Part shown: piece after piece, positions 47,123 to 60,860 of the stretch | How positions within the stretch are numbered: position 1 is the stretch's first letter | Layout: every line of letters begins with the position of its first letter | Assembly: GCF_964204645.1 (NCBI RefSeq) | Contig: NC_134026.1 | Location: 29,530,650 to 29,594,649, forward strand | Direction: 5' to 3' | Origin: Tubulanus polymorphus | Lineage: Eukaryota > Nemertea > Palaeonemertea > Tubulaniformes > Tubulanidae | Length of the DNA stretch: 64,000 bases | Program-made: the position numbers and the translations under genes | Notes under the pieces: model-generated | What the model was told of the DNA's origin: nothing | What the model saw: only the letters and a program-made list of their open reading frames with translations | The model's database searches: none

Positions 47123-50100
47123 ATGCCAAACGTAAACGTTCTTGGTGTGAATATAGAATTTCCATTTGATCCCTATCCATGTCAGGTGGACTATATGACG
47201 AAAGTTATACAGTGTTTACAGAAGGTGAGAATGAATTAAAAAATGTTGCTCTTTCCATCCTCGAGTTCGGGTAATATATTCATTTTGCATTGATATTTCA
47301 GGGTGACAATGGCATTCTTGAAAGTCCGACGGGAACTGGTAAAACGCTGTGTCTATTGTGCGCGTCTTTAGCTTGGCTGTCGAGTAAAAAAGCCGAAATT
47401 GTTGCCAGAAAAGGTATTTCATGGACGGATTATGATGATCCTGAACAGATAACTGGTGGCGCTGCTTTGTTGAAAGGACTTTCTGAAGCAACTGGAGGCT
47501 GGGATGGAAAAGGTAATTCATTCATTCAGCTAATAATCAAAATTTAGATTTGTTTGAAACATTTTATTTTTCCTAAATTCATTCATTGTAATATATATAT
47601 ATATAATCTCTGAAGAAGTATTTTATCCAAAAGGCATCAGTTAAACAGATTTTTCACAGTTCATCGTCAATAGTGCAGGTTTTTTATTCACTGCCTATTA
47701 AAAATTGCAATCATTTACTCATAGGATTTCTGTTAATCTTAAAAGATCTTATGATTTTTAGCACAACCGAAAATAATCTATGCCTCACGTACCCATACGC
47801 AACTGAGTCAAGCGATGCAGGAATTAAAGCGTACTGCTTATAACACGTAAATATCAATGTTCTCGACAACAGTCTCAGTGAAATTTCGTTCTGATTCCGT
47901 GTTTTGTAGTAAAGGATTTCGATTTCAGGTTTAAAGCTTGCGTTATCGGATCAAGAGAACAATTATGCATTAATCCTACGGTTCGCCAGGAGCAAAGTAA
48001 CACCGCTAAGGTAATAATCAATATCATTGACAGAGGGGGACATAGGGGGGTCTAATGAGACTTTCGTAACACCTTCAAATATTGAGTGCCCCTTTCATCT
48101 ACAGGTATTTTACAGTTAACCCCTGAAATATGGATGTTCCATCTCAAAAAAAAAACCTGATGTTAGGCGGGTTTGGTAGTATTTCAGGGTTTGTTATCAA
48201 TGAAAACCTGAAAAGGCCAGTTTCTGCAAAACAAAGGCATTTTGTCAAAAATTTGGGAAAAATGATATTTTTTCAGTCAAAATGGCACTGTCATTTGCTC
48301 TAAAAATTTGGTAGACCATCCAGATCTTGCCCCGGATGATTGACCCATCTGTAAGAATTTCTAAATCTCTCGTTTATGGAAGCTTGTAATATATGTATAG
48401 ATTGTGGCAGCATTTGATGTACATATAAGGCTTGCTTTTGGCGGAGTTCCATTAGATGCAGCGCTGCCTGCAGCTGCGGTAGGATGATGATAATGTGATG
48501 TGAATCATGAATCTGTTGAATGCTGAAACAGAATGAGTCATCGAGGAGACCTTGGATCGAGCAGTAATCTGTCCCTGCGAGCAGCGACGATCAGCTCTCC
48601 CAAATCACTCAATATTCAACCTGTTAACTGTGTTTATATGACAGCCCTGGGAATTCATTTAAATATGTATTTAAGGGCCATCAATCCTATTATAATCGCT
48701 ATCGTAGTTCAGTTGTCCAGGGAATGGTTGCTGATGACTGTTGAGGGTTAAATCCATTAAAAGATTACACACTTTAACCATTCAATATGTTAATCAAAAA
48801 AGTCTTGATATATTTTCATATTCAAAAATGTGTGGTGCATTTGTACATTTAAAGTAGCAAGATTTTCTTCATTTTGTCATAAAAGCAGATCTTGTATTTA
48901 CTCACACCCAACAGGTCAAGCGTGATTCACAAGGTTGAACATTGCATGGACTGTTGTAGAATACATTATCACTCAATCTTCAAATTAATTACTCAGAAAG
49001 TGTGGTCCAACAATGATCCCCTCTCTGAGTCATAGATTATAGATTGAAATGCATGAATATCAATAGTAGTCAGTCTTAAGTACTTGATAGTAAAACTATG
49101 ATTTTCTGAAACTGATCACTGAATGAAAATGAAATTTGAAGTCAATTCGGGTCCGAGTCATTTTGACCTTAAATTCAACTCTTTCGAGCCAATAATCGAG
49201 AAGTGTTACTCGGAGTTCAGAGCTCAGTATATCGGGTCGTGTCACGCAGACTTGACTCAGACATTCCGCTGAAACCTGTTGCCACGGTGATACATCATTA
49301 ACCCAATGTTTGATGATTTATATCTGAAGAAAAGGCGAAATCAATTCTTATCATAATCTTTAAATCAAACATTGTTGTTTTAATACTTTTGAATTTGTAG
49401 TGATTTATATAATTCTATAAAAACTATATTCACTAAATTCTGCGACAATCAAACATTATATTGAAATACCCTGAAAAGGTTTTTTCATTGAGAATTTCAA
49501 AATATTGCATTGAATAGGCTGTCATTTGGTTTAAGAATTATTTTTGGAGATGTGTTATATCAGAGAGTGAATAGCATGAGGATTTGATAGTGATGTATGG
49601 AGTGCACTTAACAGGGGAACCATCAGTTTCTTATTACATCGGTCACTAGAGACCACTACATGCAGTGACTCTACGTCTGACTCATATGTATCTGATAGAG
49701 ATTTGACTGTTCTGAAAGTGAGAAATACCACGTGATATTCTCTCAGGAGCTGCTTGTAGTTATCACTCTCTCAAAAATGTGTTCGCCCGTTTTTACATGA
49801 CGCGCAAGATCCCTGTTTCATCGTAACCATGGTGACCGGAATAAGAATGATCACCGGAGCAACAGTTTGTGTTCATTGGATGATGACGGGCGGATGATTG
49901 TGTGTCTGGAGCAATCCCTCACTGACTAACTGACTACTAATACTGATTAACCGTTGTTTTAATCCAATAGCTCATTCATTCATTCACTGATAAATGTCAT
50001 CATTAAAAGCTATCGCATCACTGTATTTTACTAGCAGGACTTGTGACTTGTATAGACTGGACCATTCATTTTACTTTGCACGTCGTCCTATAAATGTGAT

Positions 50101-53100
50101 GAGGGCAGGATATGAATTGTTTTCCAGTTTTATCAATTTGACAAGATATTTTTATATGATATTTATCACAGTATCAACATTCTGGCCTCCATTGTGCAGC
50201 AATCACAACGACTCAACCAAAAATGTTTTTAATCATTCTAGCCCTTTTATCTTAAAATAAGGAATTACCCTTATAAAACACAAACACACCACTCAGGCTG
50301 GGTACGAAACAGGGTTTTTTTTCGATTAGAACCAAAATTCATGTTACACATATATATCAAATTTGATTTGATTTTTACTGTCATGAAAATATTCTACTGA
50401 ATTCGAATTGAATAAAAATGTGTTCCTCATCTGGATACACCCTTGTTTGTTTGTTAAGCGCAGTCTAATTCATGGTTACTTCATAACAATAAACCGTCAT
50501 TTTATTGTCAGAGACATGGTCATAAAATTCGGTAATTGTTCCGACTGATGCTAATTGTTGTTAACCGATGCAGACTAACTACACCCCACCCCCAGACAGA
50601 CTGATACAATCGACTTCTTTGCGCCATTATCGACGATATCTAATCCCCATCCGTTCCTTTCAAATGCACTACTATAATTTTTGCTTAAGCCAAAACTACC
50701 GTTAAGATGAGTAGATTTTAGAATCTGATTTACCGGTAAACAAAAGAAAGCAAAGAATTTGATTTCAATACATTATCTAAGCCGCCCATCCCATCAACCC
50801 ATCTGTTACCTGAAATCAAAATACAGCTTTGTTTTTTTTCGTGCAATAAAAAAACGATTGAAAATTAGCAACACAAAACTGTATGATTTATATACAAATC
50901 TATTTACCTGTCAATGTCTTATATTCATTCCGTGTTAAAATCCTACAAGCACAGAGTGAACACGCCTCTCTCCTCTCTCTCTGAATGTCTAGACAGTAAA
51001 AGAGTGTGTGCACTGGCTGTATCAGAACTCTACTGGCTCTCTCACACTCGCTCTCTGACTAATCCATTATTCCTTCATACATAATTAGTTATTCGATTCC
51101 CGATCATATCTGCCTCTTTCGCCTGAATTTCTGGTCAAATTTCTTTCAAAATTCATCCCTTATTTTTATGCATATTCATATATAGATATTGAATGCGATA
51201 TATTTGTCATTATTCACGGATAAAAGATGTTTATGTATTTTTTTAAGGTGCACATGTGTAGAGCGAAGGTAGCAGCTCGAACGTGTTTCTTCTATAACAC
51301 AGTCGAAAGTAAGCATTCGTTTATTTTCTTTGGAAATTTGACGGAATCATAGTACAGTAGAACCCGCTTAATTCTGATCATTTGGGACAAACAAAATTCG
51401 TCAGGTTTAGGGGAAAACCGGATTAAAATTCATTTTGTTGTAGGCCTATATCGATGAACAAATGGACTGCAAATAATTTCCGGATAAGACCAAAATCGGG
51501 ATGAAGTCGGTCCGAATTAAGTGGGTTTGTTTGTATGAAGATAAATGGTTATACGTTATTTTTAAATGAATTCAATATAATGTATAATGCTTCTATAGAA
51601 TGGGTGACTATGATCATTCATTCGCAGATATTCATTCGTAAAAAAAATGTGTACTCAATAACTGCTGACTCAACCATTGATTGATGAGAAATCAATGATT
51701 TTATGATGTCATTCGCTATTGAATTTGAGCACGAACTTTAATGAAGAATATGTTCACCCAGACCATCGGTATACTGTGAATGAGGTGCATCAATTTGTCT
51801 ATTTTGCCATCGACAAATTTGCCAATAAATGATGCTTATAAACTGCTGTTTAAGATATACAGTCTGCTTCAGATGCAGTCAATGTCTGTAATATTTTATG
51901 TCTCAATAATAACATATGTTTATAGCCGTCATCTCTCGTGGGACAAATCTTCCTTTTCAGAAGCTAAAGATAATTTCACCGATAAAGTAATGGATATTGA
52001 GGATTTGGTGAAGGCCGGTGAAAGACACAAGTATGAAAAGAATTTCAATTCACTGATGATGTTTTTTCCGCAGAAATTTTCCGCTTCTTTTATACAATGA
52101 AATCTGATTTACGAATTGCAGGACCTGTCCGTATTACATGACTCGCGAATTGAAAGCCGATGCTGAAATACTGTTCATGCCGTACAATTATCTACTCGAT
52201 CCTAAAGCTAGAAGAGCTCATAATATAGAACTACAAGATAACATCATCATATTTGACGAGGCTCATAATTTGGTGAGTTTTAACTGAAGATGCGTACCGA
52301 GATACCGCTGTATTCTTAGTGATGTCATTAATGAAAGATAGTCAATGATATATCGTTACATTGTATTGGGTGATAATTCATATAAATGTCCTAAGTCTTG
52401 ACACTTTATGGATTGCGTTTAAATGATCTTTCTTACTGTGCTGTCTGATTATAGGAAAAGATTTGCGAGGACAGCGTATCATTCGATATGAAGTCATACG
52501 ATCTCGCTAGCGCTATAGAAGAGATTGGAGAACTTTGTAATAAGCTTTATGATGAAAAAGAATCGGGAACAACTGTAGAATACAGTTCAGATGATGCAGT
52601 CAGTAAGTGTCAGTGCCAGTCATTTATCCAGATGTCTCCACTACCTAGTCACCTTTTATATTGACAGCTTGATCTTTTAATTCAGTGCCTGATCTAGAAC
52701 TTGAGGAATGTCTCCGTTTAAAAAGTAAGTTGAAAATGAATATTTGTGGTTAGTATCAAATGAAATGAAACACGTATAACTGCTGTCGTCATGTATTTCA
52801 GGTATTTTCATGGATCTGGAGAAGGTCTTGGATGCGGTTAATGTTCCTGCTAGAACTGGTTTAACTAAACCTGGAAAGTAGGTTTGATAACAATTATATT
52901 CGGATCTTATTTACAAAAATGCATGTAATTCATCAAATACCTTTCTATATTTGCAGTTATATTTTTGAATTATTTGCTCAAGTTGGAATCACGTACTCAA
53001 CGAAAAACTCAACTATTGAACTTCTTGATAAAATATTAACTTACATGACTAGTGAAAGTATGTCTAATCAAATCTTCAATGTTTGTATGTTGATCTTCAT

Positions 53101-56100
53101 CAGGAATATAATGTTGATATTTTACTTATAGCAAATCATGGATTTCACAGGAAAGGTGTTGGATTATCGAAAATATGTGAAGTATTGAGAATAGTTTTTG
53201 TTCGTGAACCGGGAGAGAGCATATCTGTTGATAGGCATCAGCTCGAAGTATCGCGACCATACAGGGTATGTTTCATTTGGAGAATAACCAGAAAATGAGG
53301 CTTATAAATATCCGATATCTTAACAATTCTGGTGTTAAATTCTGGTAGGTACATATAGCTTTAGAGGAAAAGAATTATAAAAAGAAGAAAGATATAGTTG
53401 ATATATGGGCTTCATCTTCTAACAAACCTACTGATAAACAAGGTAAATATATCTTAGTTTCTGTGATTAGATATCAGACATCATACATGATCAACTGAGA
53501 ATAATTCTTGATTTTTTTTTCAGGACGGACATTGAGTTATTGGTGCTTTAGCCCTGGTCACAGTATGGATGATTTAAAATCACATGGTGTTAAATGTATT
53601 ATTTTGACAAGTGGCACTTTATCGCCAATGGACTCATTCAGTAAAGAGATGGGAATGTACGCAGTGTATTCACCATCTAATTTTATAGTTTTTCTGTTTT
53701 TCAGAGATTTATGAAAAATCTCCATAATTTACCGAATTTTTCAGACCATTTCCAATACAATTAGAGAACCCACATGTAATAGAATCGCATCAGACCTCGA
53801 TATCAGTGATCAGTAAAGGTCCAGATGGTACGAAACTCAATTCATCTTATGATAATAGAAGTAATGAAAAATATCAACAATCTTTAGGAAATGCGTTGGG
53901 TAAGTGCGATATATCTCTGAGTTTTCCATCAAAGATCTCCGCTGTGATTTGTTGAGATTTAGAATTTTTAATTTTTAGTGAATTTCGCTCGACTAGTACC
54001 CAATGGTTTGCTGGTTTTCTTTCCATCCTACATCGTTATGGCCACAAATATTGAGAACTGGCAGGTAAAGTAAACTCGTAGACAGATAATCTTATAGAAG
54101 CAAACTAGTTCTTATTTCTAACGATGGTCTTAACGTCTTATATCAGAAATCCAATATATGGAATCGGATCGTTCAATATAAGCCGGTATTTGTTGAACCA
54201 AAGGGGAAAAGTGACTTCCAACAGGTATGTATACTATGAGTCATTCAATAAAAATTCAGTAAAATATGATAAAATACTGATTTAAGATTTAAGTAGTGGA
54301 AAATTATTTCATAGGCAATGGAATCATTCTATGAGAAAATCAATGACCAATCTTTAAATGGTGCTATATTCATGGCTGTATGTCGAGGCAAGGTAATGTA
54401 TCATCATCTTCTAAACAATGGATACTGGTATTTCATAATCACAATCATGAAAGGAGTTTGTCTGTAGGTGAGCGAAGGTTTAGATTTTGCGGATATAAAC
54501 GGCCGCGCTGTAGTTATCACTGGGCTTCCCTTTCCACCGCGTATGGACCCAAAAGTTGTGCTGAAAATGAAATTTTTGGATGAAAATAAACAACAAACTA
54601 GGGTAGACAAAATACAGGTCAGTAAAAGTAATATTCAACTCGAATCGAATTAAGTTTCCTGATGTAATATTTTGTTGGTTGTTTATTTTTAGCGTTTAAG
54701 CGGTCAGGAGTGGTACAGACAACAGGCAACGCGTGCTGTTAACCAGGCAATCGGTCGAGTTATTAGACATAAACAAGATTATGGAGCTATTTTACTCTGC
54801 GACGAAAGGTTTGAGATGATTGTAATTCTGAATCCAATTCCATTGTACTTCTTGGTTAGAATTTGATGGAAAATTGGCAATGAACTTAAAAGAAAGCTAT
54901 GGAACTGGCTTCTGAGTATACAATTCAGTATGAGGTAAATATGAATGTCCGGATAACTATATTTATTCTAGGTTCGGAGGTAATCAATCACGTTCTCAGT
55001 TACCTGCCTGGATACGACCCTCTCTCAAAGTTTATGATTCATTTGGAAGTATATTACGCGACGTTGCCACATTTTTCAAAAATGCGGAGCAAACGGTTAG
55101 TGAAAAAAAAGTGATCAATTTTGCCTGGGATGCGTGAGTCGCTTTTGTTCTTAATTGTCTTTCATGATTAGCTTCCAGCACCAAACCCAAAGAAGAAAAA
55201 ACCAACAGGTTCACAGTCTGGGTTCTTCATGGTTAGTGAGACGTACAATAAACCGCGGACATGCAGCTCTTCAATAACTGCTAGTTCTGTTGAGGATCAT
55301 GTATCCAGCCTCAGACAGGTACACACTAAAGGTAGGAATTATTTTCATCCAATGATCGCTATAAACGTTTTCACTGAAATATGATAAGAAGAGCTTTAGA
55401 GGAGCTGTGTCAAATCAGTAAACTTAAAAACTGGTAGTATTTTTTAGGTTAACTGAGAATTAGCCATGCATTAGTAGTGAATGTTCGTATTGAAAAAAAA
55501 ATCACGTTAGCCTACAAAGTACACTACCAATCTTCGTCCTGACGATGATCTCTAGTGTGAGATCGAAACATCGTGTTCTTATATTTTAGATTGTTTCAAT
55601 AAATAAATTCTCGATTTTAGATTTCTTTTAATTTTCAAATAGTGGGTTTTTATCTTACCGATGCTACCAATCTTCGTGTTTACGAAATCATGATATGAAA
55701 CGTACAATTTACAGAAAATATTCCATATCATTTGGCTGAAGAAGATCGTATGGCAAGATTAGCTATCGAGTATGAAAGAACGACCCAATCTAAAAATGAA
55801 CCTATTGGAAAAGGTTTATTAAATGCCCTCGAAGCCCACAATGTAAATATGAATGATGATCTTTATACAGAAATATCTGACAATTCGCGCCAATTATACA
55901 CGCTGTAGATTCCTACATTTTCTTGTTTCATTTAGTCACCACCGATATGTAACCCTGATGAACCTTGCTGCAGTACTAGTTCTGTAGCTGTAAGTACTGT
56001 TTTATATTCTAAACGATAGATACCCAGTCGTCAAACAGGAATGAAATCGTTCTGATCACTTGAATTGTAGATGTCATCAGATCAAGCTGCCCTTGAAAAA

Positions 56101-57795
56101 CGAATGGAGGATAGGAAGAGAAACAAGAAAATAAAAATCATCAAGGTAGAATAGATCGCAGGGGCATCACTAGGATTGATACAAGAGGAACTATTGCCTT
56201 CAGCACTCAGCGGATACAATGTAAAGTATGGCATATTATATGCCATCCTTTGCGCCGTATCTGCTGAAATGAGCATTCAATCCTTGAAATTGCTTGCATG
56301 TTCTTAATTTTTGAAATTCGAAGCTTGAGATGGACGTTTTCCAAGGCAAAATTTTTACGAAATATCCAGAATGTGAAAAAACAAAATTTGGATCAAACAT
56401 GGATTTAAAAAGGGGGTTGCCTAGTTGCCTTGTCTATCTGTTGCCTAGTTTTATCGGTTGCCTAATTTTATCTGGTTTTTGTTACAAATGTGATTATGGC
56501 TTGTATGTTTCAGAAAGGAGCGTTTGATGCAGTAGAGTCTTTACCTGCGGAGTCTGAGAAACAAAATCTTCCAAACCAAACAGATTCACAGCCTGTTGAA
56601 CCATCGAGTTCACTTCATCAAACAATAGCCTCTTATTCTACTCAGGTTTGTTTCTCGTTGTTGGAAACAATTTCAAAATTCTTTCTCTGAATTGATCCTT
56701 TTAATTTCCCAATTTTTCAGGTTAAACAAACGCTGAATCCTGAAGCTCACAAAATATTCATAAAGGCCACGAGGGATTATACAAAAACCAGTCAACTTTC
56801 TCCATTGATTATTGTACTGAGGAAAGTGTTCGTGGATGCAAACCAACCTCAGCTATTTAAAGGTACCGGTTTACATTGAGTTGAAAAACTAATCTTAAAG
56901 AATACAAGTTAATTGTGATTAATTTACTTTTTCTAGCATTCTATTGTTTTGTGAAGACAAAAGATCGCCAAGAATTCGCGAGATATTGTTTCAAGTTGAC
57001 AGGTCTGGACTGCGGTTATAAACCAGAGCATAGTTTATCAAAAAGAAAATTACAGTCCCTGTCAGAGAGTATGTACAATGTGTAGCTGTTTCTTAAGTTT
57101 TTACTTTTCTCATTTCAACCTGACCCCGCTACATTTTCTATGAATTGCAGCTAAAGAGGAAAAACGACAAAAGTTAGATCCCATAAACCAAATGAATTCC
57201 GGTACTAAGTCTACAATTTCTAGTCAACTCGACAATCAAACCCATTTAAACAAAGGAATTTCAACATCAGTGACGAGTGATAAACAAGTTGCTGACGATC
57301 AACAACAAACCGGTAAGAATTAGTCCAACTACACTTCTTGTGCTGAAATCTGATTAATGATTACATCTATGTGTACGTTACTTTCAGGGTATGTGTGTTG
57401 TAAATGTCAATCAGTTACTGACATTCCATTGAAAGCAACTTGTGATCACATCTGCTGTTTGCCGTGTTGGAAAATTATTTGTAAGGTAATGCCCACTTCA
57501 AATCTTTAAATCCATAATGCTTAAAATTGTGTAAAATCAGCTGAATTTCACACTCTCAATCCACAGATATCTCAAACAAAATACAAGATTTGATTATTAA
57601 TGAAGTTGTATTGCTTTGTAGAATGATAGACAGTGTCCGACCTGTGGATTTAAAGTGACCAGAAAAAAGTTGCAACGTCTGTTATTCAGTAAGGATTCAC
57701 AGAATTCAGTAGAAATGAAATCATCCGGATCACAGTCATCGGACAATATTCAAACATCTCAATCTTCAGACATTTCTTCAACCGGTGCAGAATAA
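47123..57795 (+). CDS. RTEL1: Regulator of telomere elongation helicase 1
   Basis: 31 exons: 47123-47224, 47302-47512, 47762-47846, 47929-48010, 51248-51308, 51961-52030, 52122-52272, 52455-52602, 52686-52724, 52802-52877, 52957-53057, 53132-53265, 53349-53442, 53524-53656, 53745-53899, 53979-54064, 54147-54224, 54315-54392, 54468-54617, 54693-54808, 54972-55095, 55172-55331, 55715-55842, 55936-55989, 56071-56145, 56514-56645, 56721-56862, 56937-57068, 57151-57312, 57388-57485, 57622-57795; 1176 residues. Motifs: Walker [10 protein letters not shown] with K48; four cysteines in the iron-sulphur domain (REQLC, HMC, RTC, TCPYY); FDEAHN; SEGLDF and QAIGRVIRH. The C-terminus has one harmonin-like helical domain ending [10 protein letters not shown] and a C4C4-type RING ([20 protein letters not shown]). 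The XPD-like 5'-3' DNA helicase unwinds D-loops, T-loops and G-quadruplexes. Poly(A) signal candidate 57837-57842. Confidence 0.96.
48011..51247 (+). other. RTEL1 intron 4 (3.2 kb)
   Basis: The largest intron of the gene. I see no exon of another gene on either strand; short open frames at 48533-48751 and 49994-50260 have no splice context. A CT-rich tract occurs at about 50971-51060. Confidence 0.5.
51355..51533. mobile_element. Pogo-like MITE, TA-flanked (RTEL1 intron 5)
   Basis: CAGTAGAACCCGCTTAATTC and GAATTAAGTGGGTTTGTTTG are inverted ends, flanked by TA at 51353-51354 and 51534-51535. The wording of the left end is that of the widespread pogo/Tigger-derived MITEs. 179 bp, non-coding. 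Confidence 0.75.
55535..55578 (+). ncRNA. Hammerhead-ribozyme-like motif, copy 2
   Basis: CTGACGA at 55539-55545, stem II GATCTC 55547-55552 with GAGATC 55559-55564, then GAAACATC 55565-55572. Loop and one stem III base differ from copy 1 while the core and stem II are unchanged. The stem III change (A for G) would break the two-base pairing, so this copy is more likely inactive. Confidence 0.4.
55535..55660 (+). repeat. Second copy of the hammerhead-bearing repeat (RTEL1 intron 22)
   Basis: Aligns with 1905-2028: hammerhead-like core, TATATTTTAGATTG, AATAAATAAATTCT and the right hairpin arm AGTGGGTTTTTATCTTA. The left arm is absent here, so this copy cannot form the long hairpin. Confidence 0.65.
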
Positions 57796-59549
57796 TCCTC
57801 TATCCTTTATGCGCGTTTTGTGTTTAACTTTTTCATAATAAATTCTTTATATGGAACTATTAACCGGTTTAATGTGTATCAGAATGATCAGCAATCCATC
57901 TTCACGACACATATAAGATCCAGTGCTCCGTTTTATTAATTTTAACTCATTAATTTTCAATCGAGTCAGGGGCCGTTTCTTATCAAGAGCTTCCTTGTGC
58001 CACAACAAGACATGAAAAATTCAATAATTCACTGATTATCCCTACAGGGAAAAAATAAATCCAGGATTCCCTGATCCGTAAGAACCTGAGGACCTCAATA
58101 GCTCAGACAACAACCGTAACAAAGAGATGATGTACTTTAATCACATAGCCAACATGTATTTCACTTGAAGATGACAATTCTTAAAAAAACACCACCAGTT
58201 TACAATGTATATCAATGTTTCGGTAATAATTCCTTTCTCGGAGGTTGCGTTTTTAGAAAATCTGTGAGCAGATGAAAGGTAAGGTAGAATTTGTAATGCA
58301 ACCTCAGTGACAGGAACATAGTGTTTTCAATTGTCTCGAAAACCCACTGAACTACAGTCTGACATACGTTCTATTATATAATCAATGTATCGTTTGACAA
58401 AACTAAATTATTATCAGTTTTTAGTGATGAAGAGCGAAGAGTAAATCAAAACTAAATTCGCTCTTCATCATATTAATTAAGAAAGTAAGGCATCATATTC
58501 AAATGCCTGCAATTTGTGGGTAAAGCAAAATCAAGTTTTTAAGCACACTTACAGAGTAGTTTGAAATACACAAAATACAAATGTCTAAATAATCTTGTTC
58601 AACATTTTCGATGGATATTCTAGTGTAAAGTTAAACTAATCTGTTATCGACAGGGCCCAGTTTCACAAAAAAGTTAAACTGGAATTTGTGTTGTAATCGC
58701 TATTAGTTACTTCACATTTTCAATGAGGACAACAATTCAAACTTAACCGTTTTAGGCTTAAACTTGTTCGTGAAACTGGGCCCTGGTCACAAAATAAGAT
58801 TTAAATCATACACTACACAGAAGTTTTATACACATCTATCTGAATTCAGTCTCTATACAACCTCACTTGCCAAGGCTGCTGATGAAAATGTAATTCAAGA
58901 CTACAGTTAACTATGCCCAAGTCAGATGTTTTGGGACCAGGTGAAAATATCAGACTAGCTTCGGAAAATTGGATTTTTCAATTGAATCAAAATCTACAAC
59001 TTGAACAATTGGAAACACGTATTCCATACAATGAAGCATAATAAATCAATAAAAGCAGCACGTCGATCGACAGCGTTTGTGCACGCCGACTGCAGCAAGG
59101 GAAGGAAAACTATTGATTGTACATAACCAAAAATTATCTACTTGAAAACATCTCTGGGTTAGCATTGGAAAACCCAAGATCTGAACCATGTAAGGCTAGA
59201 TAAATAAAACAAAGCCCGACTTGAGCGTCTACCCGACTAACGAGTCCTACTTAGGCATAGTTTACAGTACCTCGTAAATCATACAAAAAATGTTAACTGA
59301 ATATACAGTAATTGATGAAATCAATGGTGAATTTTCCTAGAGAAGACAGGCATATTAATTTAATATACCCCGATAAATGATTCAAGATAGTATTATTATT
59401 ATTATTATCAGTAGATCTCTGGCTACTTTAACGAGGAATGTGAATGACTCAAAATCCTTGGCAAGCAGCGATATCGGTAAACAATTAGAAATACACATCA
59501 TCAGTTTGAAGCTTCTTATAAACAAAGATCACATAGTTTGTATAAGGAA
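57796..59549. other. Intergenic between convergent RTEL1 and UBE2L3
   Basis: RTEL1 poly(A) signal at 57837-57842, a MITE at 58651-58785, and a short hairpin GATGAAGAGCGAA/TTCGCTCTTCATC at about 58429-58470. The rest, nearer UBE2L3, is probably its 3' UTR. No other gene. Confidence 0.42.
58651..58785. mobile_element. MITE with CAGGGCCCAGTTTCAC ends
   Basis: CAGGGCCCAGTTTCACAAAAA and GTTCGTGAAACTGGGCCCTG are inverted terminal repeats; 135 bp, non-coding. CAGGG ends are frequent in hAT-type MITEs, but no clear 8-bp target duplication is visible. Confidence 0.68.
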
Positions 59550-60860
59550 TTATGGTCGTCTTTCTCCGTATTTTTTTGTGTACTCTTCGGCATTTTTCAT
59601 AAACTTTTTCCGATCTTTAGTGTATTCATCAGCTATATCACCGCGCAGCGGATGTTCCGGCTCTGGGTCGTTTACTAACGCGACCAATGCTTGAATAACT
59701 GAAATAAACGATAATACTAATAAAATAAGATCCCACGATGATAATGAAAACTAGAATATGAAATGTTTCCTCGAGCAAATAGCTTAATTTCGATGTTATG
59801 ACTATATGCTAATACAGGGTCCCTACAGATCAGTCATTCCTAGATATAAGGAGTTTTCAAGGAGAAAATTTCATACTTGAAGCGTTTGCATCACCTTTAT
59901 ATCACAATTACAGTAGAACAGACATTCCCCCCCCCCCCCACTTAATGAGACAACTGGCTGCAGCATAAGATTTAGCTTAATATTCTCTTAAATGTCCTTA
60001 AAGTGCCTGAAAACTATATGAAAATGCGCTGAAATTTCAAAATTTTCCAGACCCTTGTTTAGGCTTCATGGATACTTTTTACTTGCGCATTTTCAGTACA
60101 TAGGTCCTACACCCTTTTTATTTCTTTGTGCTTCTGTCAAAGTCTGCCCCTGGCTTCACCCATGTCAAGTATATCAACCAGGCATCCATCACAAAACAAC
60201 CCATTAATTAATAATTCATCTTTTTACCTTGATCAGTTTTTGTGGCAGGTTTCCAATTTTCAGGACTAATTATCGGTAAACAAACTTGTCCTTTTTCGTC
60301 GATATTTGGATGATAAATCTTTGTTTTGAATGTTATTTTTGGAGGCTTAAATGGATATTCCGCAGGAAATACAATCTCGATTTTGAACGATCCCTTGTTG
60401 TAAGGTGGATGATCCTATAAGATGAATTATCTCACAATTAATCAGAACAGAAATGTAAAATAGTGAAAATGACCTGCCCTAGGGCTAGGCCTCTAGCCAA
60501 AAAAGATACTCACTGGAACAATAAGGCCTTGCCAGTTTAGCACATTAGATTCATCCACTATGATATCCCTAAAAACCTGATTTGCCGTCTTCCTGAGTTC
60601 TTCTAGTTCCTGAAAAATAACGGTTTATTCTTTTTCTTTATTAGAGGCGTATCTGTCGAGCGGATTATTAACAGACTACTAGCCCGAGTGACTGACTAAT
60701 TTTGATAGTTTGAGTCAAAGTCGCTGCTGCACTGCTTTCTTTCAAAGTTATCAACCCATTGCGGAGTTTATCATCAATTTCAAAAATTATTCTATCAGCA
60801 ATATTTACTCTTTACTATAGTAAAGCGGCCTACCTTATTCAAGCGCCTCGTAGCTGCCAT
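59550..60860 (-). CDS. UBE2L3: Ubiquitin-conjugating enzyme E2 L3 (UbcH7 type)
   Basis: Minus-strand exons 60860-60834, 60609-60514, 60414-60228 and 59698-59550 encode 152 residues, near the family's usual 154. The UBC fold is complete: [19 protein letters not shown] and the active-site Cys86 in GQVCLP, followed by [12 protein letters not shown] and a C-terminal [11 protein letters not shown]2L3 passes ubiquitin to HECT and RBR ligases (parkin, HHARI, HOIP) rather than to plain RING ligases. The start MAATRRLNK matches the expected N-terminus. Very conserved, so the call is firm. Confidence 0.97.
59815..60060. repeat. Dispersed GGGTCCCTACA repeat (UBE2L3 intron)
   Basis: GGGTCCCTACAGATCAGTCA at the left, ATATAAGGAGTTTTCAAGGA next, and CCAGACCCTTG near the right end. 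A homopolymer run of C lies at about 59926-59939. Related to 15790-16205 and 31969-32110. Confidence 0.42.

Noticed and set aside
51926-51960. Upstream acceptor (TATAG at 51925) for RTEL1 exon 6
   Set aside because: Using it shifts the frame to a stop; the CAG at 51958-51960 restores the [12 protein letters not shown] sequence expected for RTEL1.
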